Positions 33,201 to 39,849 of a stretch of 39,849 bases of DNA are shown here, in pieces. This DNA comes from Nocardioides sp. (GTDB lineage Bacteria > Actinomycetota > Actinomycetes > Propionibacteriales > Nocardioidaceae). Under the pieces are notes generated by a model. The model ran no database searches, had not been told where the DNA came from, and was given only the letters and a program-made list of their open reading frames with translations. Location: assembly GCF_024509035.1 (NCBI RefSeq), contig NZ_JANINT010000113.1, forward strand, positions 1-39,849. The letters run 5' to 3'. A program made the translations under genes and the position numbers. Positions within the stretch are counted from its first letter, which is position 1. The number at the start of each line of letters is the position of its first letter.

Positions 33201-34251
33201 CATCCACGAGCCGGACGCGCACGCGCGCCGGGTCGTCGAGCTCGTGCCAGCGAGACGGCAGGTCGACCACGGTGATGCGGGGCGATCCGTCGCGACGTAC
33301 GACGAGCTCCTCGGGCGGCTCGACGCCGTCGACCACGAGGAGGACGTGCGGCCCGACCTCGCCGTCGGCGGGCTCGACCGGGAGCAGGGCGCCCAGGTCG
33401 GACGCCGCGGTGGCGACGGTCCGCAGCGGACCGATCGCGTCGCGGCGACGATCGCTGTGGGCGTGGGGGAGCCACTTGACCCAGTCCCAGTGCGGCAGGT
33501 GGGCCGGGGAGGCGAGCACGGCGACCCGGAGGTCGTCGGGGGAGTGGAAGGTCGCGGCCGAGCAGACCACGGACCGGGCGAGCGCCCGCGCCGCCTCCTC
33601 GGGGCCGCACACCTCGATCCGGCCAGCACCACGCAGGTCGACGGCGACCGGCAGGTCGCGCTGGGAGCGGTGCACCGCGACGAGGCGCTGCACCGCTCGG
33701 GTGGCGACGACGTCGGTCTCGTGGCCCGTCGGGACCGACGGTGCGACCAGGTCGAGCGCCAGGGGCTGGGCGCCGACGCCGTAGCGCACCCGCAGGAAGA
33801 GGGGGTGGCTCTCGCCGCGCTCCCAGACCCGGGACCGCTCGCAGGCGAGCGCGGCCAGGTTCGCGGGGTGCGGGTGGCGCCAGGTCAGTGCCGCGCGCTG
33901 TCGCGCCGCGGCGTCGCGGACGACCCGGCGTACGTCGGCGAGGTAGCGCAGGTAGGCCGTGCGGGGGCCGGCGACCTGGCGCTGCCGTCGCTGACGGTCG
34001 ACCTGCACGAGGACGAACCCGAGGGTCGAGAGCAGGAAGAGCCCGGCGGCGATGAGCGCGCGTCCCCCGCTGGCGCGGCCCATCGTCGCCACGAGGGCGA
34101 TCGACCCGAGGCTGCCCAGCAGCGGGAGGGCGTTCATCAGCACCCCGCTCCCGCCCTCCCGGGGGTGCAGCTGCGGCGGTGGGTCGAGCACGACCGTGCC
34201 GGCCGGGATCTCCGGGTCGTCGAGGGGCGCGGCACGCAGCATGGTGGTCAT
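30295..34251 (-). CDS. eccC: Type VII secretion FtsK/SpoIIIE ATPase EccC
   Basis: 1318-residue motor of an ESX-type system, energising export at the inner membrane. Two membrane helices (about 42-57, 64-83) precede three ATPase domains. D1 Walker A is GATGSGKSE (about 479-487), with VLVDFKGGATF and Walker B SLFVVVDEFSELL. D2 has GGPRSGKST (about 828) with VLDFGGGTF. D3 has GDRGAGKSG (about 1115) with VVVDHRRSLLG. Fusion of CaCb in one chain is typical outside mycobacterial ESX-1. Start ATG 34251 has AGAGGA upstream; the in-frame extension to 34854 antisenses the WXG100 gene. Divergent from the esx-eccD-eccB operon. Confidence 0.95.
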   Translation of the reverse strand: MTTMLRAAPLDDPEIPAGTVVLDPPPQLHPREGGSGVLMNALPLLGSLGSIALVATMGRASGGRALIAAGLFLLSTLGFVLVQVDRQRRQRQVAGPRTAYLRYLADVRRVVRDAAARQRAALTWRHPHPANLAALACERSRVWERGESHPLFLRVRYGVGAQPLALDLVAPSVPTGHETDVVATRAVQRLVAVHRSQRDLPVAVDLRGAGRIEVCGPEEAARALARSVVCSAATFHSPDDLRVAVLASPAHLPHWDWVKWLPHAHSDRRRDAIGPLRTVATAASDLGALLPVEPADGEVGPHVLLVVDGVEPPEELVVRRDGSPRITVVDLPSRWHELDDPARVRVRLVDARADAPAPGGDDRRRDRGWAAVVVHGRGEPLPVLGDQLTVADAEALARRLAPLRLQGSEVRAGLEEARRPRDYLTLLQDPFDPETGWRPRAERDRLRVPIGLGEDGAVVHLDLKESAQAGMGPHGLVIGATGSGKSELLRTLVLGLALTHSPEQLNLVLVDFKGGATFAGMSGLPHVSAIITNLAQELPLVDRMQDALAGELVRRQELLRSAGNVSSIHEYERARASGADLAPMPSLFVVVDEFSELLAAKPEFIDLFVAIGRLGRSLGLHLLLASQRLEEGRLRGLESHLSYRLGLRTFSAAESRAALGVPDAYELPADPGVGLLRPDPTTTVRFKASYVSGPRRTSAALQQDEPRQGILPFTLTEVADPAVGPPEQPPAVEPVTRRESLLELSVRRMSGRGPRAHQVWLPPLDEPDTLADLMSDLTARPPTGLVSPSWRARDGLVVPVGTVDRPREQRRETLTVDLTGSAGHAVVVGGPRSGKSTLLRTMVASLALATTPQETQFFVLDFGGGTFAPFDGLPHVAGVATRGEPEAVRRVVAEVRGVVDRREAYFHARGLDSMEAYRSRRAAGRCDDGHGDVFLVVDGWSTVRAEFEDLESELQQLAGRGLAFGVHLLVAAARWADVRAATRDLFGTRLELRLGDPLDSEVDRVAAALVPTGRPGRGLVPSRLHFLAALPRIDGRRDAATLGEGVSDLVARVAAAWTGPTAPPLRLLPTTVTLDEVRAVAGPRTSDRQLLVAVREQDLGAVGLDPDAEPHLLVFGDRGAGKSGLLRSYCREVIRTRSPREAQLVVVDHRRSLLGEVPGDHLLDYLTSTERATSALTELASYLQARLPGPDVTPAQLRDRSWWSGAEVFVVVDDHDLVATSQASPLQALVPLLAQARDVGLHVVLARRTGGASRALYEPVIQSLRDLAAPGLLLSGSPDEGPLLGSQRPQPAAPGRARLVTRDRGVEVVQVAWSAPRL

Positions 34252-34515
34252 CGGTGCTGGTCCTCTCGCGTGGCGGTCCCCCGGCCGGGCCGGGTGCTGT
34301 GCCGACCGCCTACCCCGAGCGAGTGCCGCCGACCCCTGGAGCGGTCCGGGCTGTGGACGACGCGCGGTTCTCCACAGGTCGGCGGACCGCCGGTTTCCGG
34401 CCCGACCGGGTCGGGCAACCGATCGGAGACCGTCCGGGACCGACCCCGAGCGGATCGCCGGACAACACACGCGAGTCCCGGGCGGCGCGGCCGCCGCGGG
34501 GGAAGGAGCTGCGAC
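34252..34515. other. Divergent control region of the type VII locus
   Basis: 264 bp without a gene. It holds GCCCGAC-CGG-GTCGGGC (34400-34416), a perfect palindrome, and CTGTGGA/TCCACAG (34351-34357 and 34371-34377, 13 nt apart), one half facing each operon. GGAAGGA (34501-34507) is the ribosome binding site of the first WXG100 gene. Confidence 0.55.
34351..34377. promoter_or_regulatory. Inverted TCCACAG pair in the ESX divergent region
   Basis: CTGTGGA (34351-34357) and TCCACAG (34371-34377) form a 7-13-7 inverted repeat. The right half reads GGTTCTCCACAG towards the WXG100 genes, like the motif upstream of the WXG100-like/hydrolase pair at 23221-23233. Confidence 0.4.
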
Positions 34516-34833
34516 ATGTCGTCTGCACCGGAGATGGGACAAGGCGAGGGCACCCTCTCGCGAGCCGCCGGCCTGGTCGCTCAGGCCAGGGCCGACTTCG
34601 ACGTCCTGAGCAACCGCCTCGAGCAGCAGATCCTCGGCCAGCAGGGCGCCTGGGTGGGCGCCGGAGGCTCGGCCTTCTTCAGGCTGCACCAGGCCTGGAC
34701 CGACAAGCAGCGGGCGATCACGGGTGCGCTGCACGAGTTCGAGGCAGCGCTGAGCTCGACCGAGAAGGACAACCTGCGCACCGACGAGGCGCAGTCGTCG
34801 ACCTTCGCCCGCGTCGCCGGACGCCTCGGCTGA
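34516..34833 (+). CDS. WXG100 family type VII secretion protein (first copy)
   Basis: 105 residues, helix-turn-helix hairpin with W-V-G at residues 46-48 (GAWVGAGGSAFFRLHQAW). First helix AAGLVAQARADFDVLSNRLEQQI, second ITGALHEFEAALSSTEKDN. The C-terminus (STFARVAGRLG) has no YxxxD/E, so this is likely the partner without the export signal. ATG 34516 has GGAAGGA 8 nt upstream. A 10-residue longer than average N-terminus (MSSAPEMGQGEG) is Gly/Ser-rich. Expected to form a heterodimer with the product of the next gene. Confidence 0.9.
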   Translation: MSSAPEMGQGEGTLSRAAGLVAQARADFDVLSNRLEQQILGQQGAWVGAGGSAFFRLHQAWTDKQRAITGALHEFEAALSSTEKDNLRTDEAQSSTFARVAGRLG

Positions 34834-34893
34834 CGCGGTCCCTGACCGTCCCACCCCTCACCCAACTCCCACCACCGCACCAGGAGCAACGAC

Positions 34894-35190
34894 ATGACCC
34901 TCGACGGACTTCGCGTCAACCACGCCGGCCTCGACACCGTCGCCGACGACCTCGGCCAGGCGGTCTCCCGCATCGACGAGCGGCTGCACCGCCTGGAGGC
35001 CGAGCTCGCGCCGCTGCGCAGTGACTGGACCGGCAGCGCCCAGCAGTCCTACGTCCGAGCCAAGGCCACGTGGGACCGGGCCATGCAGGAGATGAAGGGC
35101 CTGCTCCACGAGACCAGCGCCACGGTCGTGCAGTCCAACGCCGACTACCGTTCCGCGGACCTGCGCGGCGCCGCATCGTTCGACCTCTGA
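34894..35190 (+). CDS. WXG100 family type VII secretion protein (second copy)
   Basis: 98 residues, typical ESX size. W-T-G turn at 45-47 (SDWTGSAQQSYVRAKATW) between two long helices. The C-terminal YRSAD (85-89) satisfies the YxxxD/E type VII export signal. AGGAGC lies before the ATG. 60 bp after the first copy and 13 bp before eccD, so one operon. Likely the signal-bearing half of the secreted heterodimer. Confidence 0.93.
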   Translation: MTLDGLRVNHAGLDTVADDLGQAVSRIDERLHRLEAELAPLRSDWTGSAQQSYVRAKATWDRAMQEMKGLLHETSATVVQSNADYRSADLRGAASFDL

Positions 35191-35203
35191 GCAGGCGGGG
35201 CCG

Positions 35204-36571
35204 ATGGACCGACGAAGCCGACCTGCCGAGCCGGCGCCGCGCGGACCCGGTCCCGTGCGCGTCACCGTCGCCTCCTCGACACGACGCGTCGACCTCGTCC
35301 TCCCGGGCGCGATCCCGGTCGCCGAGCTGGTGCCGGAGCTCGCGCGCAGCGTCGGTCTGCTCGGTCGAGCCACGGCCCATGCGGGTTACCGGGTCCTCAC
35401 GGCGAGCGGTCACGAGCTCGAGCCGGATGCAGGGCTGGTGGCGCAGGGCATCGAGGACGGCGGCCTGCTGACGGTGGCCACGGGCGACGTCGAGGGCGGC
35501 GCCTCCCGCCTCGACGACGACGCGGCCGAGGCGCTCGCCGAGCTCGTCGACCGCGACGCCGCGGCCCGGGCCGGAGCGCTCGGTCGTCGGGCCACCTGGT
35601 GCGCCGGCGTCCTGGGCCTGGGCCTGGGTGCCGTGGGGCTCGTGGTCCACCGTGGCTCGTCCGTCGGGTGGCCGGTCGCGGCGAGCGTCTCCGTCGCCCA
35701 GCTCGCCGGCGCGGTCGCAGCCTCACGGGCCCGTCCCGAGCCCGGGGCCGCGGCCACCCTCGGCGTGCTGGGCGCGACGTACGCCGCCGTCGCGGGGCTG
35801 CTCGTCTCGTCCGGCGCTGCTGCCTCGACCGGCACGGCCGTCGCCGCCGCGGGCGGGGCTGCGCTCGTCGCCGGGCTCGTGTGTGTCGTCGGGCTGCGCG
35901 CGGGGCGGGTCTCGGGTCTGCCGGCCGTCGTCGTCGGCGCGATCCTGCTGGCGGTCGGGCTGGCGTGCCGGGTCGCCGATCTCGACCCCGCCGTCCTCCT
36001 CGCGGCCGCGCTGGTGGTGGTCGTGCTCGCGAGCGCGGCCTTCCCTGCCATGACGCTCACGCTCACGGGCGCCGCCGCCCGTCATCTCGACGAGCGCGGC
36101 GACGCGCCGGTCGACCAGGCGGGCCTGCTCGCCGACGCGCGGCTCGCGCAGGAGATCCTGCTGGGCCTCTCGGCCTCCGTGGCCGCCGTGCTGGTCGTCG
36201 TCGCGCCGTTGAGCGTCTCGCTCGGGCCGGCGGGGGCCACCCTCGCCGTGCTGTGCTGCGTGGCCGTCCTCGTGCGGACCCGGCGGCACCGCTCGGCAGC
36301 GCTCGTCCTCGCCGGGCTCGGCGCCGGCGGCGCCGGACTCGCCACGACGGTCCTGGCGGCGCTGTGGCTGCAGCCCGGGTGGCGCCTCGGTCTGTCGCTG
36401 GCCCTCTGCGCGCTCGGCGCACTGGCGCTCGCCGTCGCGGCGCGGGGGCCAGGGCCCGGCATGGTGCCGCGCCTGGCCCGGCTCGCGGACCTGCTGGAGG
36501 CGGCGGTGCTGCTCGCGCTGCTGCCGGTGCTCGTGCTCGCCGGGGGCGTCTTCAGCGCCCTCCGGTCCTGA
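35204..36571 (+). CDS. eccD: Type VII secretion integral membrane protein EccD
   Basis: 455 residues. A cytosolic ubiquitin-like YukD domain (about residues 15-95: VRVTVASSTRRVDLVLPGAIPVAELVPEL, ASGHELEPDAGLVAQGIEDGGLL) is followed by an acidic linker. Eleven hydrophobic helices follow, from about residue 127 to the C-terminus, the number known for EccD. It forms the membrane channel scaffold with EccB and EccC. The TGA at 36569-36571 overlaps the eccB ribosome binding site. Confidence 0.93.
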   Translation: MDRRSRPAEPAPRGPGPVRVTVASSTRRVDLVLPGAIPVAELVPELARSVGLLGRATAHAGYRVLTASGHELEPDAGLVAQGIEDGGLLTVATGDVEGGASRLDDDAAEALAELVDRDAAARAGALGRRATWCAGVLGLGLGAVGLVVHRGSSVGWPVAASVSVAQLAGAVAASRARPEPGAAATLGVLGATYAAVAGLLVSSGAAASTGTAVAAAGGAALVAGLVCVVGLRAGRVSGLPAVVVGAILLAVGLACRVADLDPAVLLAAALVVVVLASAAFPAMTLTLTGAAARHLDERGDAPVDQAGLLADARLAQEILLGLSASVAAVLVVVAPLSVSLGPAGATLAVLCCVAVLVRTRRHRSAALVLAGLGAGGAGLATTVLAALWLQPGWRLGLSLALCALGALALAVAARGPGPGMVPRLARLADLLEAAVLLALLPVLVLAGGVFSALRS

Positions 36572-36581
36572 GGAGGTGGCC

Positions 36582-37982
36582 GTGGGCTCGCCCTCCGAGC
36601 TCGTCGAGGCGCACACCTTCGAGAGGCGCCGTTTCACCGGCGCCCTCGTCTCCGGCAGCGACCGCCTGGGCCGTGAGGATCGGCAGCGGCCCGTGCGGGC
36701 GGTGGTCGGTGGCCTGGCGCTCGCCGTCCTCCTCTGCGCGGGCGCGGTGGTCGCCCGCCTCCTGTCGCCCGGCCCGCCCGACGACTGGACCAGCCGCGGC
36801 CTGATCGTCTCCGCGGACACCGGGCAGGCGTTCGTGATCGTGCCCGAGGATGCGCACGAGGGTGCAGACGAGGATGCCGGGGTCGAGCTGCGGCCGGTGG
36901 CCAACCTCACGTCGGCCCGGCTGGTCCTCGGGTCGGATGTCGAGCCGGCGGTGGTCTCCCAAGAGGCGATCGACGGGCAACGGGTCGGGCCCGAGATCGG
37001 CGTCCCGGACGCTCCCACCAGCCCGCCACCGCCGGCACTGCTGGTGCAGACCGGGTGGAGCGCTTGCCCCTCCGGCGCGCAGCGGCCCCTGCTCCGGCTA
37101 GGCGGCGAGGCGCCACGACCGGTGGCGGGTGCCGCCCAGGTGGTGGCCGTCGACGGGCGCTCCTACCTGGTGGCCGACGTCCAGGTCGACGGTGAGCCGC
37201 CCGCGGCGTACTCCCTCCCACTCCCCGACACCGACGCCGTCGACAACCTGCTGGTGTCTCTCGGGCTGCCCGCCCGGGTGCTCGCGTCGCGGGTGCCGCG
37301 TGCCTGGCTCGACCTGGTGCCGACTGGGGCACCGCTCACCTGGGCGAGCTTCGGGCTCTCGGGGGCGGGGACGCGCCCCGCTGGATGGGACGCCGCCGGC
37401 GTGCCCGGCCGGGCCACGGTCGGCGACGTGCTGGTCGACCCCGTGGGCGAGGCCGTGGTGATGACCCGCGCCGGCCCTGCCGGCCTCGATCCGTTCGCGG
37501 CAGCCGTCTACGGCCACACCCGGATGCCGACCGGGTCCGCGCCCGCCCTGATCCCCGTGCGCCGGCTGCCTGACCTCGCCCGGGTGAGGTGGCCGGCAGG
37601 CGACCTGCACTGGCCGACCCGCCTGCCCGTTCCGCTCGGGAGCGACCCGTGCGCGGTGCTCGTCGCGGACGGGGACTCCGCGGCTGTCGTCCGGCTCGGC
37701 ACGAGGCCGGAGGACGACGCCGGCTCTGATGCTCCCGGTGTCCACGTCGACCCGGGTCACGGCGCGCTGGTACGCGACATGCGAGCGGGACACGACTCCG
37801 TCGCGGTGCTCGTCGACAGTGCCGGCCTCGCGCACCCGGTCGAGGGTGAGGACACCCTCGAGCGACTCGGGTACGCCGACGTCGTCCCGCCGACGGTCCC
37901 GCACGCCTGGATGCGGCTGTTCGCCGCCGGTGCGCCGCTGTCGCGGGACCGGGCGCTGTGTGGGCGGGTGTCGTGTGGGTGA
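36582..37982 (+). CDS. eccB: Type VII secretion protein EccB
   Basis: 466 residues. Cytosolic N-terminus typical of EccB (SELVEAHTFERRRFTGALVSG), one membrane helix (about 42-60, VVGGLALAVLLCAGAVVARLL), and a large extracytoplasmic beta-rich domain with repeat-like segments. Cysteines at SACPSG and SDPCAV may form the disulfide seen in mycobacterial EccB. Start GTG 36582 is 5 nt after AGGAGG; GTG 36576 overlaps it. Last gene of the operon: a REP-like element follows instead of mycosin or eccE genes. Confidence 0.92.
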   Translation: MGSPSELVEAHTFERRRFTGALVSGSDRLGREDRQRPVRAVVGGLALAVLLCAGAVVARLLSPGPPDDWTSRGLIVSADTGQAFVIVPEDAHEGADEDAGVELRPVANLTSARLVLGSDVEPAVVSQEAIDGQRVGPEIGVPDAPTSPPPPALLVQTGWSACPSGAQRPLLRLGGEAPRPVAGAAQVVAVDGRSYLVADVQVDGEPPAAYSLPLPDTDAVDNLLVSLGLPARVLASRVPRAWLDLVPTGAPLTWASFGLSGAGTRPAGWDAAGVPGRATVGDVLVDPVGEAVVMTRAGPAGLDPFAAAVYGHTRMPTGSAPALIPVRRLPDLARVRWPAGDLHWPTRLPVPLGSDPCAVLVADGDSAAVVRLGTRPEDDAGSDAPGVHVDPGHGALVRDMRAGHDSVAVLVDSAGLAHPVEGEDTLERLGYADVVPPTVPHAWMRLFAAGAPLSRDRALCGRVSCG

Positions 37983-38014
37983 TCGGACCGAGTGGGCAGC
38001 GTCCGTTCGTGTGA

Positions 38015-38069
38015 GGGGTCTCGATACGCCCGTCGCGACCTCCTTCATCGGTCGCGGGGCTGCTCGACC
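38015..38069. repeat. REP-like intergenic element (copy 2)
   Basis: GGGGTCTCGA (38015-38024) to CTGCTCGACC (38060-38069), with an internal imperfect hairpin CGCGACC-N9-GGTCGCG flanked by GCCC/GGGC. It shares both ends with the element at 24487-24525 but has a different, longer core. It directly follows eccB. Confidence 0.6.
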
Positions 38070-38193
38070 TGCCGTTCCGTCGTGCAGGTGCTGGGCGGTG
38101 CCGAACGACTCGACCATCACGTGCTCGGCGCCCTCGACCGGCTCGGGGCCGGGAGCCTGGCGGGCACCGCTGCCGGGCCGATCCCAGGTACGA

Positions 38194-38226
38194 CGAACGG
38201 CGTCGCACATCGCGCGACGCCGTTCG
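38194..38226 (-). terminator. Terminator hairpin of tRNA-Ser(GGA)
   Basis: 13-bp perfect stem CGAACGGCGTCGC (38194-38206) with 38214-38226 and a 7-nt loop. It begins 3 nt after the tRNA 3' CCA on the minus strand. No T-run. Confidence 0.7.
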
Positions 38227-38228
38227 AG

Positions 38229-38317
38229 TGGCGGAGGATAGGGGATTCGAACCCCTGAGGGCTGTTAACCCAACCCGCTTTCCAAGCGAGCGCCATAGGC
38301 CACTAGGCGAATCCTCC
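38229..38317 (-). tRNA. tRNA-Ser (anticodon GGA)
   Basis: 89-nt class II tRNA on the minus strand. Acceptor GGAGGAT pairs with ATCCTCC, discriminator G, encoded CCA (38229-38231). Anticodon stem CTCGC/GCGGG closes TTGGAAA, anticodon GGA (reads UCC, UCU). Long variable arm and GGTTCGAAT T-arm are present. Confidence 0.97.
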
Positions 38318-38324
38318 GCGGAGG

Positions 38325-38354
38325 AGAGTACCGGTCCGGCGCCGCGGGGACGAA
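38325..38354 (-). promoter_or_regulatory. Promoter of tRNA-Ser(GGA)
   Basis: On the minus strand TTCGTC (38354-38349), 18-nt spacer, TACTCT (38330-38325), then 7 nt to the tRNA. Hexamers and distances are identical to those before tRNA-Ser(CGA). Confidence 0.7.
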
Positions 38355-38404
38355 TTCGCCGCGGAGGGTCTCCCGCGGACCGGCCGGTCGAGGTGGGACC
38401 CGTC

Positions 38405-38434
38405 TTGGTGGGGCGTGCAGCGCTCACCTAGACT
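38405..38434 (+). promoter_or_regulatory. Promoter of the SRP RNA gene
   Basis: TTGGTG (38405-38410), 18-nt spacer, TAGACT (38429-38434), placing the start at about 38440-38441, at the beginning of the SRP RNA. Confidence 0.65.
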
Positions 38435-38435
38435 C

Positions 38436-38531
38436 GGGGCAACCCCCCGTGTGGCGGCACCTCACCCAATCCCCCAGGGCCGGAAGGCAGCAAGGGCAAG
38501 TGAGCTCTGCCGGGTGCGCGGGGGGCCTCTG
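38436..38531 (+). ncRNA. ffs: Signal recognition particle RNA, small (4.5S) type
   Basis: About 96 nt. The conserved apical domain GGGCCGGAAGGCAGCAAGGGCA (around 38477-38498) carries the GGAA tetraloop-side and AGCA internal-loop bases that bind Ffh M domain. Terminal CCCCCC (38443-38448) pairs with GGGGGG near 38520. No Alu domain, as in other actinobacteria. Ends are approximate. It precedes dnaX. Confidence 0.93.
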
Positions 38532-38619
38532 CATTTCCGGCGGCGCTCGCGCGAGAGCGGGAGGGGTGGCCGCCACGGCACCGCTACCGGCTGTCGGGGC
38601 CGGTCGTTAGGGTTCATGC

Positions 38620-39849
38620 GTGGAGTCACCCCTGGCGCTGTACCGCCGCTATCGCCCCGAGACCTTTGCGGAGGTCATCGGCCAGGCTCACGTGACGGAG
38701 CCGCTGCGCGTGGCGCTGGCCAACAACCGGGTCAACCACGCCTACCTCTTCTCCGGGCCCCGCGGCTGCGGCAAGACGACGTCCGCGCGCATCCTCGCCC
38801 GTGCGCTCAACTGCGACCAGGCGCCGGTGGCCGACCCCTGCGGAGAGTGCGATAGCTGCCGCGACCTGGCGCGGGGCGGGCCGGGATCCATCGACGTGAT
38901 CGAGATCGACGCGGCGTCCCACGGTGGTGTCGACGATGCTCGTGACCTGCGTGAGAAGGCGTTCTTCGCCCCGGTCCGCAGCAAGTACAAGGTCTACATC
39001 ATCGACGAGGCCCACATGGTCACGACGCAGGGCTTCAACGCCCTGCTCAAGCTCGTCGAGGAGCCGCCGCCGCACCTGCGCTTCATCTTCGCGACCACCG
39101 AGCCCGACAAGGTGCTGCCGACGATCCGGTCGCGCACGCACCACTACCCGTTCCGACTGATCCCGCCGCGGCTGCTCTCCTCCTACCTCTCCGAGCTCTG
39201 CGCCAAGGAGGGCGTCAGCATCGACCCTGCGGCCCTCCCGCTGGTCGTCCGAGCGGGCGGCGGCTCGGCGCGCGACACGCTCTCCGTGCTCGACCAGCTG
39301 CTCGGTGGTGCCGGACCCACCGGCGTCACCCACGAGCTCGCCGCCGGGCTGCTGGGCTACACGCCCGACACCCTGCTCGACGAGGTCGTCGACGCGTTCG
39401 CCGCCGGCGACGGCGCCGCCGTCTTCGCGGTGGTCGACAAGGTCGTCGAGACCGGCCAGGACCCTCGACGGTTCACCGAGGACCTGTTGCGGCGGCTGCG
39501 CGACCTGGTGATCGTCGCCGCCGTGCCCGATGCTCCGGCGACCGGGCTCATCGACGTGTCCGAGGACCAGGGCGAGCGCCTCGTCGCTCAGGCCGCCCGC
39601 TTCGGTGCGGCCGAGCTGAGCCGCGCGGCCGACATCGCCGCCACCGGTCTGACCGAGATGCGGGGCGCGACCGCGCCCCGGCTGCTGCTCGAGCTGTTGT
39701 GCGCGCGCATCCTGCTGCCCGGGGCCGACCACGCGACCGACGGCGTGATGGCCCGGCTGGACCGCCTCGAGAAGCGGCTCACGATCACCGGCGTCCCCAC
39801 CCCGGCGGCCGCGGCCCCCGCCGCGCCGCCCGCCCAGGACCGCCCGGCG
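38620..39849 (+). CDS. dnaX: DNA polymerase III subunits gamma/tau, 3' end outside window
   Basis: Clamp-loader ATPase of the replicative polymerase, 410 visible residues. N-terminus ESPLALYRRYRPETFAEVIGQ is diagnostic. Walker A GPRGCGKTT (46-54), zinc module Cys65, Cys74, Cys77, Cys80, Walker B YIIDEAHM, and the arginine finger RSRTHHYPF (usually RSRTQHF). The start is GTG 38620: the ATG at 38616 is in another frame. The visible end is Ala/Pro-rich linker entering the tau-specific region, so the rest lies outside. Upstream is the SRP RNA gene. Confidence 0.97.
   Translation, partial: MESPLALYRRYRPETFAEVIGQAHVTEPLRVALANNRVNHAYLFSGPRGCGKTTSARILARALNCDQAPVADPCGECDSCRDLARGGPGSIDVIEIDAASHGGVDDARDLREKAFFAPVRSKYKVYIIDEAHMVTTQGFNALLKLVEEPPPHLRFIFATTEPDKVLPTIRSRTHHYPFRLIPPRLLSSYLSELCAKEGVSIDPAALPLVVRAGGGSARDTLSVLDQLLGGAGPTGVTHELAAGLLGYTPDTLLDEVVDAFAAGDGAAVFAVVDKVVETGQDPRRFTEDLLRRLRDLVIVAAVPDAPATGLIDVSEDQGERLVAQAARFGAAELSRAADIAATGLTEMRGATAPRLLLELLCARILLPGADHATDGVMARLDRLEKRLTITGVPTPAAAAPAAPPAQDRPA

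Noticed and set aside
34351..34377. DnaA boxes or a replication origin
   Set aside because: TCCACAG resembles part of TTGTCCACA, but no full box, AT-rich region or dnaA/dnaN genes are here.
34252..34854. Extension of EccC to a start at 34854
   Set aside because: It would run antisense through the first WXG100 gene; MTTML at 34251 has a ribosome binding site and the usual N-terminus.

Overview
The window is high-GC actinobacterial chromosome, most likely from Nocardioides or a close relative. This rests on dense, evenly GC-biased coding, many GTG starts, actinobacterial protein families (DUF1876, DUF1918, TIGR03086, the TadA-associated protein, LytR_C, EccB/C/D) and intergenic repeats of a kind I associate with Nocardioides. 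I see no phage, insertion sequence, integrase or CRISPR. It reads as ordinary chromosome with one accessory-type locus, a type VII (ESX-like) secretion system.

0-9.8 kb: end of a VIT-family transporter, an inverted intergenic repeat, RNA cyclic phosphodiesterase (thpR) convergent with a small (p)ppGpp synthetase, a 56-residue membrane protein, upp, the pair TadA-associated protein/tadA, a decayed VOC gene, a DHFR-fold reductase, a chemoreceptor, and two divergent FMN enzymes (glutamate-synthase-like and alpha-hydroxy-acid oxidase).

9.8-21.2 kb: secreted CocE-type hydrolase, TIGR03086 protein, tRNA-Ser(CGA) with a strong terminator, SHOCT protein, a second chemoreceptor, DUF1876 and two DUF1918 genes, a 106-bp inverted-repeat element that may be a structured RNA, gamma carbonic anhydrase coupled to a crotonase, a small exported protein, and a MoxR ATPase/VWA pair.

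21.2-30.3 kb: a WXG100-like protein and an alpha/beta hydrolase that look like a type VII substrate pair, an aminotransferase, and a 3-ketosteroid-dehydrogenase-like flavoprotein divergent from a redoxin with a KstR-type operator between them. Then come a cation/proton antiporter, LytR_C, a VapB-annotated protein, a small protein, and an NTF2-fold protein with bile-acid-dehydratase-like residues and a degenerate KstR-like site at its promoter. Together these suggest steroid catabolism.

30.3-38.0 kb: compact type VII locus. eccC points left; two WXG100 genes, eccD and eccB point right. No mycosin, EccE or EccA gene lies in the window.

38.0-39.8 kb: tRNA-Ser(GGA) on the minus strand, the SRP RNA gene, and the start of dnaX, an SRP RNA-dnaX order common in bacteria. 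The two tRNA-Ser genes, 26 kb apart, have promoters with identical -35 and -10 hexamers and identical spacing.
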